From Salinisphaera sp. T31B1 (lineage in GTDB: Bacteria; Pseudomonadota; Gammaproteobacteria; Nevskiales; Salinisphaeraceae), in NCBI RefSeq assembly GCF_040361275.1, contig NZ_APNH01000001.1:1399001-1463000 (forward strand): a stretch of DNA of 64,000 bases, given 5' to 3'. A program made the translations under genes and the position numbers. Below are positions 7,655 through 17,451 of this stretch, piece by piece. The notes below the pieces were generated by a model. It was not told the origin of the DNA and searched no databases. It worked only from the letters and a program-made list of their open reading frames with translations. The stretch's first letter is position 1. Each line of letters opens with the position of its first letter.

Positions 7655-8212
7655 ATGGCCAAATCACTCCAGGAACAGCTGCTGGCAAGCGGCCTAGCCA
7701 AACCCAAGCAGGCCAAGAAGGCGCGCCGCGAAAAGGTCCGACACGACCAGGCCGCGCGACGCCAAGGCAAGACGCCCGCAGAAAAGCAGGCGCTGGCCGA
7801 CGAAGTCGGGCGCGCCGAGGCCGCCAAGCGTGAGCGCGACCGCCAGCTCAACGCCAAGCGCAAGGCCGAGCGTGAGGCCCAGGAGCGCGACCAGTCGGTG
7901 GCCCAGATCATCGAACGCAACCGCGTGAAGCCCGCCGGCAAACCCGACGAGCGCGTGGCCTACAGTTACACGGTGGACCGCAAGATCCGGCGGATCGAAG
8001 TCAGCGACGCGCAACGCAGAGAGCTGGCCGCCGGGCGGCTGGGCATCGTCCGTCATCGCGGCCGGGCCGATCTGGTGCCCCGCGCCACCGCTGAGCGGCT
8101 GATGGAAACCCTCGGCGAGCAGATATGGTTGCTGAGCCGGCCAGACGATACCCCCGCCGATCCGGACGACCCCTATGCCGCCTACACGGTGCCCGACGAT
8201 CTGATGTGGTAG
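7655..8212 (+). CDS. DUF2058 family protein (E. coli YaiL-like)
   Basis: A 185-residue soluble protein. The first half is a highly charged helix rich in Lys, Arg, Ala and Glu (residues about 15-90), probably a coiled coil. The C-terminal half (KIRRIEVSDAQRRELAAG, then a V-P-A rich stretch ending DDLMW) is the DUF2058 globular part. E. coli YaiL has been described as nucleoprotein- or polynucleotide-associated, but no mechanism is established. It stands alone, about 90 bases after the MocR-type gene and 185 bases before the outer-membrane gene. Confidence 0.88.
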   Translation: MAKSLQEQLLASGLAKPKQAKKARREKVRHDQAARRQGKTPAEKQALADEVGRAEAAKRERDRQLNAKRKAEREAQERDQSVAQIIERNRVKPAGKPDERVAYSYTVDRKIRRIEVSDAQRRELAAGRLGIVRHRGRADLVPRATAERLMETLGEQIWLLSRPDDTPADPDDPYAAYTVPDDLMW

Positions 8213-8396
8213 CGGTGCGCTGCAGCCGCGGCAGGCCAGACCGGATCGGCATACGGCATAAAACCCATGCCGTGTCGATTGCCTGTATTGCGCACAACAG
8301 TCGTATCGATCATCGTTAACCGCAAATGAGAGGCCGGTTCGTGTCGTGGCAACGGCACCTGCACCGCCGCTCGGTGCGAAGTCCGGGGAGACGCAG

Positions 8397-9218
8397 ATGG
8401 CTCGATCGATTGGTGGGCAGCTCGGGGTGCCGGGTGTACTGCTCGTGCTGTGCGTCCACGCCACACTGGCGGGCGCGGCGGACCGTAGTCTGCTGGGGGT
8501 GGAGCGGGTCGGAATCGATGACGTGTCCGTGCCCGCGGACCGCCCCGGATTTGGCGATAACGCCGCGCTGGTGCCGCAAGGCCATTATGTGGCCGAAGGC
8601 GGTTATCGCTTCGACGACAACCAGGGCGGCGGCTCGACGCACACCGTACCGGACGTGCTTCTGCGTACCGGCATCGACCCCAACGTCGAACTGCGGGTCG
8701 GATTTGCCGGCTATGTCATCAACGCCCCCGGCCATGACGGGCCGGGCGATATGTTCGTCGGCGCCAAGATACGGCTGGCCGACGAAGGCCGCTATACCCC
8801 CATGCTGTCGGTGATACCCGAAGTCTCGCTGCCTACCGGCGACGATGAGGTGGCCAGCCCGAAGGCCTCGCCCAACCTGCGCTTCGCCTGGGGCAAGACG
8901 CTCACCGACCTGTTCGCGCTTTCTGGCAACCTGAATTTCTCAGAGGTGATCGACTCGAGCGGCGACTACAACCTGGAAACCGCTGCCTCGCTGTCGGGCG
9001 GGTTTTCACTGACCACACGGTTGAGCAGCTATATCGAGTATTACGGGATCTTTCCCAGCGGCGACAAGCGCCGCACCGGTCGCGATACGCATGCCATCAA
9101 CGGCGGTTTTGCGTTCCTGGGCACGCCGAAGACCCAGTTCGACGTCTATGCCGGTAGTGGGCTCAACGACGTCGCCAGCGACGTGTTCGCCGGGGTCGGT
9201 ATCGCGCATCTGTGGTGA
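8397..9218 (+). CDS. Outer-membrane beta-barrel protein, Phenol_MetA_deg/transporter-like
   Basis: The ATG at 8397 follows GGGGAG with a 7-base gap and gives 273 residues. A Sec signal peptide is visible (hydrophobic core GVPGVLLVLCVHATLAGA, cleavage near residue 30). The remainder alternates polar and aromatic residues in about 10-12 strand-like segments, such as VELRVGFAGYVINAPG and TRLSSYIEYYGIFPS, and ends in a short C-terminal strand with terminal aromatic Trp. This fits the meta-pathway phenol degradation-like outer-membrane family. The ligand is unknown. No degradative genes flank it, so it may be a general hydrophobe channel. Confidence 0.75.
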   Translation: MARSIGGQLGVPGVLLVLCVHATLAGAADRSLLGVERVGIDDVSVPADRPGFGDNAALVPQGHYVAEGGYRFDDNQGGGSTHTVPDVLLRTGIDPNVELRVGFAGYVINAPGHDGPGDMFVGAKIRLADEGRYTPMLSVIPEVSLPTGDDEVASPKASPNLRFAWGKTLTDLFALSGNLNFSEVIDSSGDYNLETAASLSGGFSLTTRLSSYIEYYGIFPSGDKRRTGRDTHAINGGFAFLGTPKTQFDVYAGSGLNDVASDVFAGVGIAHLW

Positions 9219-9294
9219 TTGGCGGCGGCTGATCATTGAAAGCGCCGCAACTGGGCGTCAACGTCAGGCAATACGCAGTGTTCCCGGAGTGACC

Positions 9295-9975
9295 ATGACC
9301 AATCTCAAGATCGATCTCGTTTCCGATGTCGTCTGTCCCTGGTGTCCGATCGGTTTCAGGCGGCTGCAACAGGCGCTCGATCAGTTGGCCGGGCAGGTGA
9401 AGGCCAAGATCGAATGGCATGCGTTCGTGCTCAATCCGGACATCGAGCCCGATGGACGCCCCATCGTCGAACATCTGATGGAGAAATACGGCCGCAGTGC
9501 CGAGGAGATACGGGCCAACCAGCAGATGATCGTGGACGCCGCGCAAGCGCTGGATCTCGATTTCTCGCATGCGACCGAGCGGCGTTCCTGGAATACCTTC
9601 GACGTGCATCGCGTGCTGGCGTGGGCCAAGAGCCAGGGCTGCGACGAGGCGTTCCATCTGGCCCTGTTCGATGCGTATTTCGGTCGCGCCGCAAACCCCA
9701 CGGATCCGGCGTTGCTCAAAGAGATCGCGGCCTCGCTCGGTCTGGACGCCACCGAGGTGGATGCGATTCTGGACTCGGATCGCTACGCCGAGCATGTACA
9801 GGCCGAGCTCGACTATTACCGCCAGGCCGGCGTGGCGTCGGTACCGTCGTTCATCGTCGACGGCCGCTATCTGCTCAGCGGTGCCCAGGATCCGCAGGCC
9901 CTGGCAGGTGCGCTGCGTCAGATCGCCGACGAGCGCGCCAGCATGGACGAGAGGCGGCCGGCGGCGTCTGCATAA
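9295..9975 (+). CDS. DsbA family oxidoreductase, FrnE-like
   Basis: The start ATG at 9295 follows CGGAG. The 226-residue thioredoxin-fold protein carries the active site CPWC at about residues 15-18 (VVCPWCPIGF). The helical insertion is typical of FrnE, and the cis-Pro loop reads GVASVPSFIVDG at about residue 180. There is no signal peptide, so it acts in the cytoplasm as a disulfide or glutathione-dependent isomerase-like enzyme. Family members include proteins from polyketide clusters and stress-responsive reductases. It is followed 45 bases later by the helix-turn-helix protein, possibly in one transcript. Confidence 0.9.
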   Translation: MTNLKIDLVSDVVCPWCPIGFRRLQQALDQLAGQVKAKIEWHAFVLNPDIEPDGRPIVEHLMEKYGRSAEEIRANQQMIVDAAQALDLDFSHATERRSWNTFDVHRVLAWAKSQGCDEAFHLALFDAYFGRAANPTDPALLKEIAASLGLDATEVDAILDSDRYAEHVQAELDYYRQAGVASVPSFIVDGRYLLSGAQDPQALAGALRQIADERASMDERRPAASA

Positions 9976-10020
9976 AACCCGTATGCTCGAAGGTCAACGG
10001 TTCGATCCAGGCAGGCGACC

Positions 10021-10662
10021 ATGGCCCGGGATGACGACAAGCGCGAACGCTTCCGGCTGTTCGAACAGGCCCACCGCCTGACCATCGATCTGTCGCGCTC
10101 GGCGATCACCACGCTGGCCGCGCGGGTCGGAGGGCTGACACTGCGGATTGGCACGACCTTCATACTCAGCCAGGCTCAGCTGCGGCTGTTCTCGGCCGAG
10201 CAGCGTGCCTGGATGGCGCGGGCAGGCGCCGCGATACAGGATGCGCGCACGACCGCCGGCATGTCGGTCGACGATCTCGCTGCGGCGCTGGATCTTGACG
10301 ACAAGACCGTGCTGAAGGCCATGGAACAGGGCTCGGCCACGGTTTCGTTCGAGCTGATCCTGCGGCTGACCTCGCTGCTGGCTCGTAACGACCCCATTCC
10401 GTTCCTGATCAGCCTGGTTCGCGGTTTCAACCCCCGGCTGTGGGCGCTGCTCGAGGACTGGGGCATCGGCCGGCTGCCTACCATGATCGAACGCGACCGG
10501 CAGTGGATGAATATCTATCGCGGCAACGACGCCGCCCGCCAGCTCTCCGAAGCGGACTTCGATCACGCCTTGACGTTCTGTCGCAGCGCGCTGGAGATGG
10601 CGGTTCAGTTCAAGACCGGGAATCCGCCAGAGAACTCGCCCGATTCGCGCCCGCAGGACTAG
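10021..10662 (+). CDS. Helix-turn-helix (XRE-like) domain protein of unknown role
   Basis: A 213-residue protein with a helical N-terminus (about 1-60) and an XRE-like helix-turn-helix at about 70-130 (AGMSVDDLAAALDLDDKTVLKAMEQG). The helical C-terminal part, about 130-200, contains NPRLWALLEDWGIGRLPTM. It is probably a DNA-binding regulator; no ligand domain is recognised. Its stop lies only three bases from the stop of the convergent lipoprotein gene. Confidence 0.7.
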   Translation: MARDDDKRERFRLFEQAHRLTIDLSRSAITTLAARVGGLTLRIGTTFILSQAQLRLFSAEQRAWMARAGAAIQDARTTAGMSVDDLAAALDLDDKTVLKAMEQGSATVSFELILRLTSLLARNDPIPFLISLVRGFNPRLWALLEDWGIGRLPTMIERDRQWMNIYRGNDAARQLSEADFDHALTFCRSALEMAVQFKTGNPPENSPDSRPQD

Positions 10663-10665
10663 GCC

Positions 10666-11034
10666 CTAGTTGAGCACCGTCCACTGTCCATCGCGGCGGC
10701 CGATGACCACCGGCGTGGAGGATCGACGCGAGATATCCCCGACCGTGGCCTGATAAGTGATGTTGAGTTCGTAATCGCCGTTATCACGCGCGCGCCGGTC
10801 GCGGATCGATACATCGGAAATATCGATACCGTGAGCGTCGGGCATACCCATGTGTTCGGTGAATTCGCGCGCGCCATGGCCGCCGATACGCTCGGCCAGC
10901 TGGGCGTGTTGGGCGAGCGTGGCCTGCAGGTTGCGCTCGATCGCCTGTTCGACGTCGCGGGCATCCGGCGCGTCCGAACAGCCGGCCAGCCACAGGCTCA
11001 GGTACGCGATGAAGGCAATTCGCCGTCTGTTCAT
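10666..11034 (-). CDS. Small lipoprotein, hypothetical
   Basis: A 122-residue protein read from the ATG at 11034, which has GAGG five bases upstream; an upstream in-frame start at 11052 is possible. The N-terminus MNRRRIAFIAYLSLWLAGCS is a lipoprotein signal peptide with lipobox LAGC. The mature part is polar with a helical first half (ARDVEQAIERNLQATLAQHA) and a beta-rich second half ending GRRDGQWTVLN, resembling small periplasmic domains that fold against the envelope. No specific function recognised. Confidence 0.65.
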   Translation of the reverse strand: MNRRRIAFIAYLSLWLAGCSDAPDARDVEQAIERNLQATLAQHAQLAERIGGHGAREFTEHMGMPDAHGIDISDVSIRDRRARDNGDYELNITYQATVGDISRRSSTPVVIGRRDGQWTVLN

Positions 11035-11200
11035 ACTGCCTCGATTGGCCATGGGTCACTTCTGTACGCCAGCGGGCGGCAAGCAGACGCGCCCACCGCT
11101 CGATAGCCGTCGATCGCTTGGGGCCAATCATCTCGAGTGCTATGGTTTTGGCCAGCGGCTGCGGATGGGCCGTGACGAAATCAGGGGTCGGGGACAGGCA

Positions 11201-12961
11201 ATGACGATTGCGATCGATAGCCGGAGACAATCCGGCCAAGCACGGCTGTGGGCGCTTTCGGCCTGTATGGTGACCGTACTGCTGGCCGGCTGCGCCTGGC
11301 AGGCCGCGCAGTTCTGGGTGGCCGGCGACCAGGTTGCGCTGCGGGAGACCGATGCCGATGAGCGCCCGGCGCCCAGGAAGGCGCCGCAGCTGTTGATTGT
11401 GGCGATCGACGGTATCGATCGGCATTTGCTCTACGACATGCTCGAGGCCGCCGAGTTGCCGGAAATGGCCGCGCTGCTCGGCGGCACGCAGGACGGCGAA
11501 CTCGCCCATGCCTATCTGCAGGACTCGATGGTCAGCGTGCTGCCATCGTCCACGGGCGTGTCCTGGGCCACCATGATCACCGGCCGCAACCCGGCCGAGA
11601 GCGGCGTGACCGGTAACGAGTACTTCATTCGCGATACCGGCCAGTACGCCGCGCCGGTACCGGTGACGATCCACGATGCCACTCCGGTGTTCGAGATCTA
11701 CAACGACGGCTATGCCAACAAGCTGCTGGAAGTGCCGACCATCTACGAGCGCATGCGAAAGACCGATCCGGGGGTACGTGTCTGGGTAGGCATGCACCAG
11801 TACTACAGCGGCGCGGACCGGTTGATCCTGACCGACCGCACGGCCATGCTCGATGCGTTTCAAAGCCTGTTCGCCAAGCACGTGACCGACCGTCTGACCG
11901 GCGAGCAGTCGTTATCGTTGTTTCGCGAGCTGGATCAGGAAGTCATCGAGAACATGAGTGACCTGCTCGAGGACGAGCCGGCCGCCGATGTCATCACGAT
12001 CTACCTGCCGGGGCTGGACCATTATGCGCATATCCACGATGCCGATCCGGATACCTCGCGCCGCGACTATCTGCAGAAAGGCCTCGAGCCAATGATGAAA
12101 GAGCTGCGGGAAACGCTCGATGAGGTGGGTGCCCTCGACGATCGCTACGTGGTGCTGACCTCCGATCATGGGCACACGGGCGTGTTGCACGATGACGAAC
12201 ATTCACTGGACATCGCTGCGGCAGGCGAACCCGATCAGGTACTGGAAAAGGCTGGCTTCACGCTGCGCCCCTATGAGCTGGAAATCGACGACGACGTCTT
12301 CTTCGATGCGGTGCTGGCCTATCAGGGCGCACTGGCCTATGTCTATCTGGCGGATCGCACGACCTGTCCGACCCACGAAAGTCCCTGCGACTGGACGCAG
12401 CCAGCCCGGGGCCCGGATATCAAGAGCGCGGCCGAGGCGCTGTATCGCAACAACGAAGACGGCCTGCTGGTACCCGAGATGCGTGGGGCGCTCGACATGA
12501 TTCTGGTGCGTACCGGACAATCGGACGGGGCCGAGGCCGATGTGTTCGAAGTCTATACCGGGCATGGGCAGACCCAGCCCGTGGCTGACTATCTGGCCGC
12601 GAATCCGCATCCCAGCTATGTCGACATGCCGCAGCGCCTGCGCGATCTGACGATCGGCCCGTATGGCGATCGGGCCGGCGATATCATTCTCGTGGCCCAC
12701 AACGGCGATCGCGACGACGTCGCACAGCGGTATTATTTCGCGCCGCTGTATCACTCGTGGCACGGCAGCCCCTCCCATCGCGATTCGGATATCCCGCTGA
12801 TCGTGGCCCATCGCGACCGGACCACGGGGCAGCTCAAGCAGACCGTCGAGGGTGTGCTGAACGGCGGCCACGAGCAACGTCTGATCGCCGATCTGCTGGT
12901 CGCGATCCGTGCCGGGCAGGCCCCGGGAACCGAGTCGGCCGACTCCGATGCCGGCCGCTGA
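11201..12961 (+). CDS. Exported lipoprotein phosphodiesterase/alkaline-phosphatase superfamily enzyme
   Basis: A 586-residue protein with a lipoprotein-type N-terminus (MVTVLLAGCAWQ near residue 30). The body has the metal-site pattern of the nucleotide pyrophosphatase/phosphodiesterase branch. These are LLIVAIDGIDR (first Asp), SSTGVSWATMITGRNP (Ser/Thr nucleophile region), YLPGLDHYAHIHD, LTSDHGHTGV (Asp-His pair) and SWHGSPSHRDSDIP (final His). It would hydrolyse phosphodiesters or phosphomonoesters in the periplasm; the substrate is not predictable. The 3' end overlaps the next gene by 14 bases, indicating translational coupling. Confidence 0.82.
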   Translation: MTIAIDSRRQSGQARLWALSACMVTVLLAGCAWQAAQFWVAGDQVALRETDADERPAPRKAPQLLIVAIDGIDRHLLYDMLEAAELPEMAALLGGTQDGELAHAYLQDSMVSVLPSSTGVSWATMITGRNPAESGVTGNEYFIRDTGQYAAPVPVTIHDATPVFEIYNDGYANKLLEVPTIYERMRKTDPGVRVWVGMHQYYSGADRLILTDRTAMLDAFQSLFAKHVTDRLTGEQSLSLFRELDQEVIENMSDLLEDEPAADVITIYLPGLDHYAHIHDADPDTSRRDYLQKGLEPMMKELRETLDEVGALDDRYVVLTSDHGHTGVLHDDEHSLDIAAAGEPDQVLEKAGFTLRPYELEIDDDVFFDAVLAYQGALAYVYLADRTTCPTHESPCDWTQPARGPDIKSAAEALYRNNEDGLLVPEMRGALDMILVRTGQSDGAEADVFEVYTGHGQTQPVADYLAANPHPSYVDMPQRLRDLTIGPYGDRAGDIILVAHNGDRDDVAQRYYFAPLYHSWHGSPSHRDSDIPLIVAHRDRTTGQLKQTVEGVLNGGHEQRLIADLLVAIRAGQAPGTESADSDAGR

Positions 12962-13277
12962 GACAGACCAGGTGAACACGCCGCGGGCAGAGGAGGAAAC
13001 CGCGCTCGCGCCCTCGCTCTATCGACGGATCGAAACGGCGATCCTCGCGGCCGTTGCCGAGCGTGGTTCGGGCAAGACCGTCTGTCCGTCGGAGGTCGCT
13101 CGGGCACTGGCCGCCCCCAAGGAGGCCAGTGACGCATGGCGTGATCTCATGCCGGCGGTGAGAGCGGTCGCTGCCGACCTGTGTGCTGATGGGCGGCTGA
13201 CGGTGACTCAGCGTGGCGAACCGGTGGACGCGCGGCGCGTGCGCGGGCCGATCCGTCTGGGGCGGCCGCCGGGTTGA
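12948..13277 (+). CDS. DUF3253 domain protein
   Basis: A 109-residue protein whose ATG at 12948 lies inside the phosphodiesterase gene. It matches the DUF3253 pattern: YRRIETAILAAVAERGSGKT, CPSEVARAL, then WRDLMPAVRAVAADLCADGR and RVRGPIRLG. The fold is a small winged-helix-like domain. It has no characterised function. The 14-base overlap with the upstream gene suggests coupled expression, though the functions look unrelated. Confidence 0.8.
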   Translation: MPAAETDQVNTPRAEEETALAPSLYRRIETAILAAVAERGSGKTVCPSEVARALAAPKEASDAWRDLMPAVRAVAADLCADGRLTVTQRGEPVDARRVRGPIRLGRPPG

Positions 13278-13298
13278 GCCCGCCGCCGCGGGGCAGCA

Positions 13299-14573
13299 TC
13301 AGTCGTCGTCGTTGGCCGACGACGATGCCGGCTCGGGCAGTCGCTCGTCCGGGGCCGTTTGAGGCTGCGGCGGGGCGCTGCGATGCCAGACGTCGAGTTG
13401 CGGAAAGGCAATCGTGATGTCGTTATCGCGAAAGGCCGCGTCGATCGCGAAGTTCAGGTCCGATATCACGATGAAGCGCCGCGTGATATCGCGAACGAAA
13501 CAGCGCAGTTCGAAATCCAGCGTGGAATCGCCGAAATTGCGGAACAGGGCCAGCGGTTTGGGCACACCGCCTGCGCCGTCGCTGAGCACCTCGTGATGGG
13601 CGTGCGCAACCTCCAGCAGCAGCGTCTGGACCCGCCGCACGTCGCTGCCGTAGGCCACGCCGACCGTACAGATGATGCGCCCGAACCGATCGCGCAGGTT
13701 CCAGTTCTTCAGATGATTGGTGATCAGCTCGGAGTTGGGCACGATCACCGTCATGCGATCGAGTGTTTCCAGTTCGGTGCCGCGAATACGCACTCGTCGG
13801 ACAAAGCCCTCGGTGTCGCCGACGCTGATGAAATTGCCGCGGCGAATCGGTTGTTCGAACAGCAGGATCAGTCCCGAGACGAAGTTGTTGACGATGTTCT
13901 GCAACCCGAAGCCGATGCCCACCGACAGTGCGCCGGCGATCAGCGCGAGCTTGGACAGATCCAGGCCCGCGTAGCTGAGCACGGCCAGGGTGGCGATCAC
14001 GAACAACACGTAGCTGGTGAGCGTGGCGATGGCTTCGCGCGTATGGCTTTCCAGCGGCGTGCGCGCCAGCCATTGGGTTTCCATTCGCGCGGTCACCCAG
14101 CGGATCACGCCGGCTGCGACCACCAGCAGCATCGCGCCGACCAGCACCTGGGCCGGTATCACCTGCAGTTGGCCGATCTTGAAGCCGGTCCAGGCGAAAT
14201 GATTGAGCAGCTCGATGCTTGCCTTGGACAGCCCCCAGATATGCAGTAGCAGCATCGGCAGCGACAGCCAGATCAGCAGATGCACCAGCGCGGCGAACAG
14301 ATCGGCTTCACGGAAACGCTCCTCGGCCTCGACGTGCAAGAGCCGGCGCAGGCGCCGCTGCCAGGCATGGCGGCCTTCGTGCAGGCCGTCGACCAGGCGG
14401 TCGATGCCACGGCTGGCCAGCCAGGCCGCCAGCACGGCCCCCAGCGTGCCCGCGATGGGCCGGATCGGCAGGTCGACGATCTCGCCCGGACGGAGCCAGT
14501 CGAATACAGCCATGCCGCCGGCGGCCAGCGTCACGGCGACCAGGATGATCGTGATGAACGTGTAGCGTCCCAC
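13299..14573 (-). CDS. Mechanosensitive ion channel of the MscS family
   Basis: This 424-residue inner-membrane protein starts at a GTG at 14573. It has about five hydrophobic segments. The pore helix and MscS beta domain run from about residue 215: LSVGIGFGLQNIVNNFVSG and then FEQPIRRGNFISVGDTEGFV are the family's signature sequences. The C-terminus ends in an acidic, Ser/Asp-rich tail (about 395-424). It would open under membrane tension to release solutes. It is monocistronic and convergent with the DUF3253 gene. Confidence 0.93.
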   Translation of the reverse strand: MGRYTFITIILVAVTLAAGGMAVFDWLRPGEIVDLPIRPIAGTLGAVLAAWLASRGIDRLVDGLHEGRHAWQRRLRRLLHVEAEERFREADLFAALVHLLIWLSLPMLLLHIWGLSKASIELLNHFAWTGFKIGQLQVIPAQVLVGAMLLVVAAGVIRWVTARMETQWLARTPLESHTREAIATLTSYVLFVIATLAVLSYAGLDLSKLALIAGALSVGIGFGLQNIVNNFVSGLILLFEQPIRRGNFISVGDTEGFVRRVRIRGTELETLDRMTVIVPNSELITNHLKNWNLRDRFGRIICTVGVAYGSDVRRVQTLLLEVAHAHHEVLSDGAGGVPKPLALFRNFGDSTLDFELRCFVRDITRRFIVISDLNFAIDAAFRDNDITIAFPQLDVWHRSAPPQPQTAPDERLPEPASSSANDDD

Positions 14574-14872
14574 CCCCTTGCAGCGTCTCCTCGTGCGCGG
14601 TTATTTCGTACCCTTCTATTACTAGCACGATTGCAGCCGGGGCATACCTGCGGCTTTGGGCGTAGGCCGGGCGGGCGTACAACCTCGGTGGGCCGCAAGA
14701 CGGCCTGGCACCAGCGGTCGGCACGCGGCTGGCGGTGGTTCCGCGCGCCGCGTGCCGCCGGAGCGGTTTGCCCGTGGTGCGGCCGTGCTGCATATTCGAG
14801 TCCTCATTTCGCCGGGTTGGAGCCGCCCTCGGCCAACGGCCGGGCAATCCTGCAGAGACCGCAGCCGATGCC

Positions 14873-15940
14873 ATGAAACGTGTGTTCAACCGCAATTGCG
14901 TCGTGCTTTCGTGTGTCGCGGCCGCACTCCTTGGCAGTGGGTGCACGCTCGACCGGCCGACGGTGCATGTCGATTCGATCGCCGCGCTGCGCCAGGCTAT
15001 TGCCAACGCGCCGGCCACGGGCCAGACGATTGTTCTGGCGCCCGGTCGTTATCGACAGGTGCGCCAGATCATCATCCATGATCGCGACCGCCTGACCGTG
15101 ACCGGCAGCACCGACGATTTCAACGATACGGTCATCAGCGGGCCGGGCATCAACGACCAGCGCGTGCGCAGCAATATCGTCGTCGATGCGTCGAAGCACG
15201 TCACGATTGCCCACATGACACTTGAAAACACGGCCTATCACGGCGTACAGGTCGATCACGACTCGGACAACTTCGTCGCCCGCAACCTCAAGACGTGGGA
15301 TAACGGCGAGTCCGGCTTCAAGGTCACCAGCCCGTCATATGCCCGGGGAGACGAGTCCTATTCCGACGATGGCCTCATCGAGAATTGCCTGATCGGCTTC
15401 AGCGGCACCGGTCAGCGCAGCGTTGTCGAGGGTATCGACATCGTGGGCGGCAATGGCTGGGTGATTCGCGGCAATCGGCTGGAAAACATCCTCAAGGCCA
15501 ACGGCCATGCAGCCTATGCCGTGTTTGCCAAGGGCAACGCGAGCGGCACCGTCATCGAGAACAACCAGGTGTTCAACAGCTCGGTGGGCCTGTCGTTCGG
15601 CGGGGGCGGAACGGGGGCGAAGTTCTTTCGCGACGGCGATACCACATATGAAACCCGCGGCGGCGTGATTCGCGGCAATCGGGTCTACGGCACGCACGAC
15701 ACCGGCATATATCTGAACAAGGCGCACGACTTCAAGGTGCACGACAATATCGTCATCAATGCCCGGCGCGACTCGACTGCGATCGCCGTGCGCTATCCGC
15801 AGAGCCGCGGTCGTATCTACAGCAACACGGTCAACGCGCGCATCCTGCGCCGCGACGGCGCGCGTGCCTCGATCTTTCGCAATGAAACGGTCGCCGAGAG
15901 CCCGGCCCACCCGCGTAGCGCCCACCGCATGATCGACTAG
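14873..15940 (+). CDS. Right-handed parallel beta-helix lipoprotein
   Basis: A 355-residue exported protein with lipobox LGSGC (CVAAALLGSGCTLDRP). From about residue 50 it shows the pectate-lyase-like coil pattern: IVLAPGRYRQVRQIIIHDRD, ITVTGS-like turns, then repeated short strands with Asn ladders such as VIENNQVFNSSVGLSF, GVIRGNRVYGTHDTGIYL and FKVHDNIVINAR. Such proteins bind or cleave polysaccharides, or are structural. No catalytic residues could be assigned with confidence. A plausible role is a cell-surface polysaccharide lyase or epimerase. Confidence 0.8.
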   Translation: MKRVFNRNCVVLSCVAAALLGSGCTLDRPTVHVDSIAALRQAIANAPATGQTIVLAPGRYRQVRQIIIHDRDRLTVTGSTDDFNDTVISGPGINDQRVRSNIVVDASKHVTIAHMTLENTAYHGVQVDHDSDNFVARNLKTWDNGESGFKVTSPSYARGDESYSDDGLIENCLIGFSGTGQRSVVEGIDIVGGNGWVIRGNRLENILKANGHAAYAVFAKGNASGTVIENNQVFNSSVGLSFGGGGTGAKFFRDGDTTYETRGGVIRGNRVYGTHDTGIYLNKAHDFKVHDNIVINARRDSTAIAVRYPQSRGRIYSNTVNARILRRDGARASIFRNETVAESPAHPRSAHRMID

Positions 15941-16277
15941 GCTGGCTCGAAGCGGCGCAGGGGCCGGTGTTTTCGAACTTGGGTGGCGCTCGGAGCGCGG
16001 CGTCGGCCGCTTTCGCTTGCGGGTTCGATACAGCCACAAAGCGATCGGCCGCCGGTGGGGCCGGGTCGGGTACATCGGCGGTCGTCGGTGGCTGCCGAAA
16101 ACAGATGATTCGAACGCGATCCGGACGTGTCGAAGGCGTCCGGTCGACAGGAGCCGATCCGTCGCCGTGGAAGACCGCTCGGATCGAGACGAACCCGGGT
16201 CGGTCGCACCGCGTATCGGTCGCCGTCGTTTTCTTTGGCATGGTGGTCGTCCAGCATTTCTTAATTAAGGACGATCC
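15941..16277. other. Intergenic stretch without a convincing gene
   Basis: No reading frame here has protein-like composition or a recognisable family motif. The last 20 bases hold an AT-rich patch (TTCTTAATTAAGGA) that supplies the AAGGA ribosome binding site and probably the promoter end for the SDR gene at 16278. Confidence 0.5.
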
Positions 16278-17039
16278 ATGACACGGCCACTGCAACAGAC
16301 CACGGCAATCATTACCGGCGCCTCCAGCGGAATCGGGGCTGCCACGGCGCAAACGCTGGCGGATCTCGGCGCAAACGTCGCGCTGTTGGCTCGTCGTGCC
16401 GATCGCCTGACCGAACTGGCGGACCAGATCAACGCCGGCGAAACAGGCCGGGCCCGGGTCTGGGCCGTGGACGTGACCGACGAGGGAGCGGTCACAGCCG
16501 CCATGAGCGAGATCGCCGAGGCGTTCGGCGGTATCGATCTGCTGGTCAACGGCGCCGGCGTGGGCACATGGGCGCCGGCGCGTGAATCGCGTCTGTCGGA
16601 TTGGCGCGCCATGGTGGAGGTGAACATCAACGGCGTGCTCACCTGTACGCATGCGGCCTTGCCGTATCTGGTGCGAGCGGCCGAGGGCGGGCGCAAGATC
16701 GCCGATATCGTGACCGTCAGTTCGATCGCAGGTCGTCGCGTACCCGGGCCGAACAGCAATGTCTATTCGGCGACCAAGCATGCGGTGAATGCCTTCTCCG
16801 AAGCACTGCGCCGCGAACTGGCCGAGCAGCATGTACGGGTCGGCGTCGTCGAGCCGGGCATCGTCACGACCGAGATGACCACCAGCGGCGACAAGTACGC
16901 CCCGGATGCACGGAATCCGTCGGGTCTGGGGTTTCTTCAGGCCGGAGATATCGCCGACGCGATCGGCTATATGGTGACACGCCCACGGCATGCCACCATT
17001 AACGAGATACTCATTCGTCCGACTGAACAGGCCGCCTGA
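16278..17039 (+). CDS. SDR family NAD(P)-dependent oxidoreductase
   Basis: A 253-residue classical short-chain dehydrogenase. It has the Rossmann motif TGASSGIG at about residues 13-20, the NAG motif (NGAGVG) near 92, the active-site serine in TVSSIAGRR near 147, and YSATK (Tyr and Lys) near 161-165. The ARRADR after beta-2 favours NADP(H), which is inference. An AAGGA site lies seven bases upstream of the ATG. It probably reduces a small ketone or aldehyde; the substrate is unknown. No operon partners. Confidence 0.92.
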   Translation: MTRPLQQTTAIITGASSGIGAATAQTLADLGANVALLARRADRLTELADQINAGETGRARVWAVDVTDEGAVTAAMSEIAEAFGGIDLLVNGAGVGTWAPARESRLSDWRAMVEVNINGVLTCTHAALPYLVRAAEGGRKIADIVTVSSIAGRRVPGPNSNVYSATKHAVNAFSEALRRELAEQHVRVGVVEPGIVTTEMTTSGDKYAPDARNPSGLGFLQAGDIADAIGYMVTRPRHATINEILIRPTEQAA

Positions 17040-17451
17040 ACCGATACGGCTGAGCATGGCCCGACGAGCGGTCGGCACGCATTGGTGCGCCTCGACTGCC
17101 GTCGGCCAGGCCGGTCGCAGCCAGCCGTTCGCAGGGTGGTCGATCCAGGCATCGACGAGGGTGCTGGCACCGGGTTTCGACAGGGCGGCACGGTGCCAGG
17201 GCGCTTCGTCTAGCTATCGTTCTGCTGTTGGCGTCCCCCCAACAGTGCCGGTGCGTGGCCGAACAGGCGGGCCGCTGTGGGCACCTGCCGCGCTGCAAAA
17301 CGAGATCGGCCGGGCGATTACAAGCGATGCTGGTTGCTGCGTACCGGTTTTTACGGGCGCATGGTGATCGCAACCGCGCCTGTCGCGATTGCCCACCGGG
17401 CAGCCGGCCAGACGCTGGCGCGAAACCGGCCTGCGGCACGGTGCGTCGGCT
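17040..17451. other. Intergenic stretch between convergent genes, with one hairpin
   Basis: No convincing gene. At 17225-17245 CTGTTGG and CCAACAG form a 7-base stem around CGTCCCC. It lies between the SDR (ending 17039) and the MOSC gene (ending 17452), so it may terminate one or both transcripts, although no T-run follows on either strand. Confidence 0.45.

Noticed and set aside
15967-16281. Forward open frame before the SDR gene
   Set aside because: Overlaps the SDR start, has no family match and no ribosome binding site.
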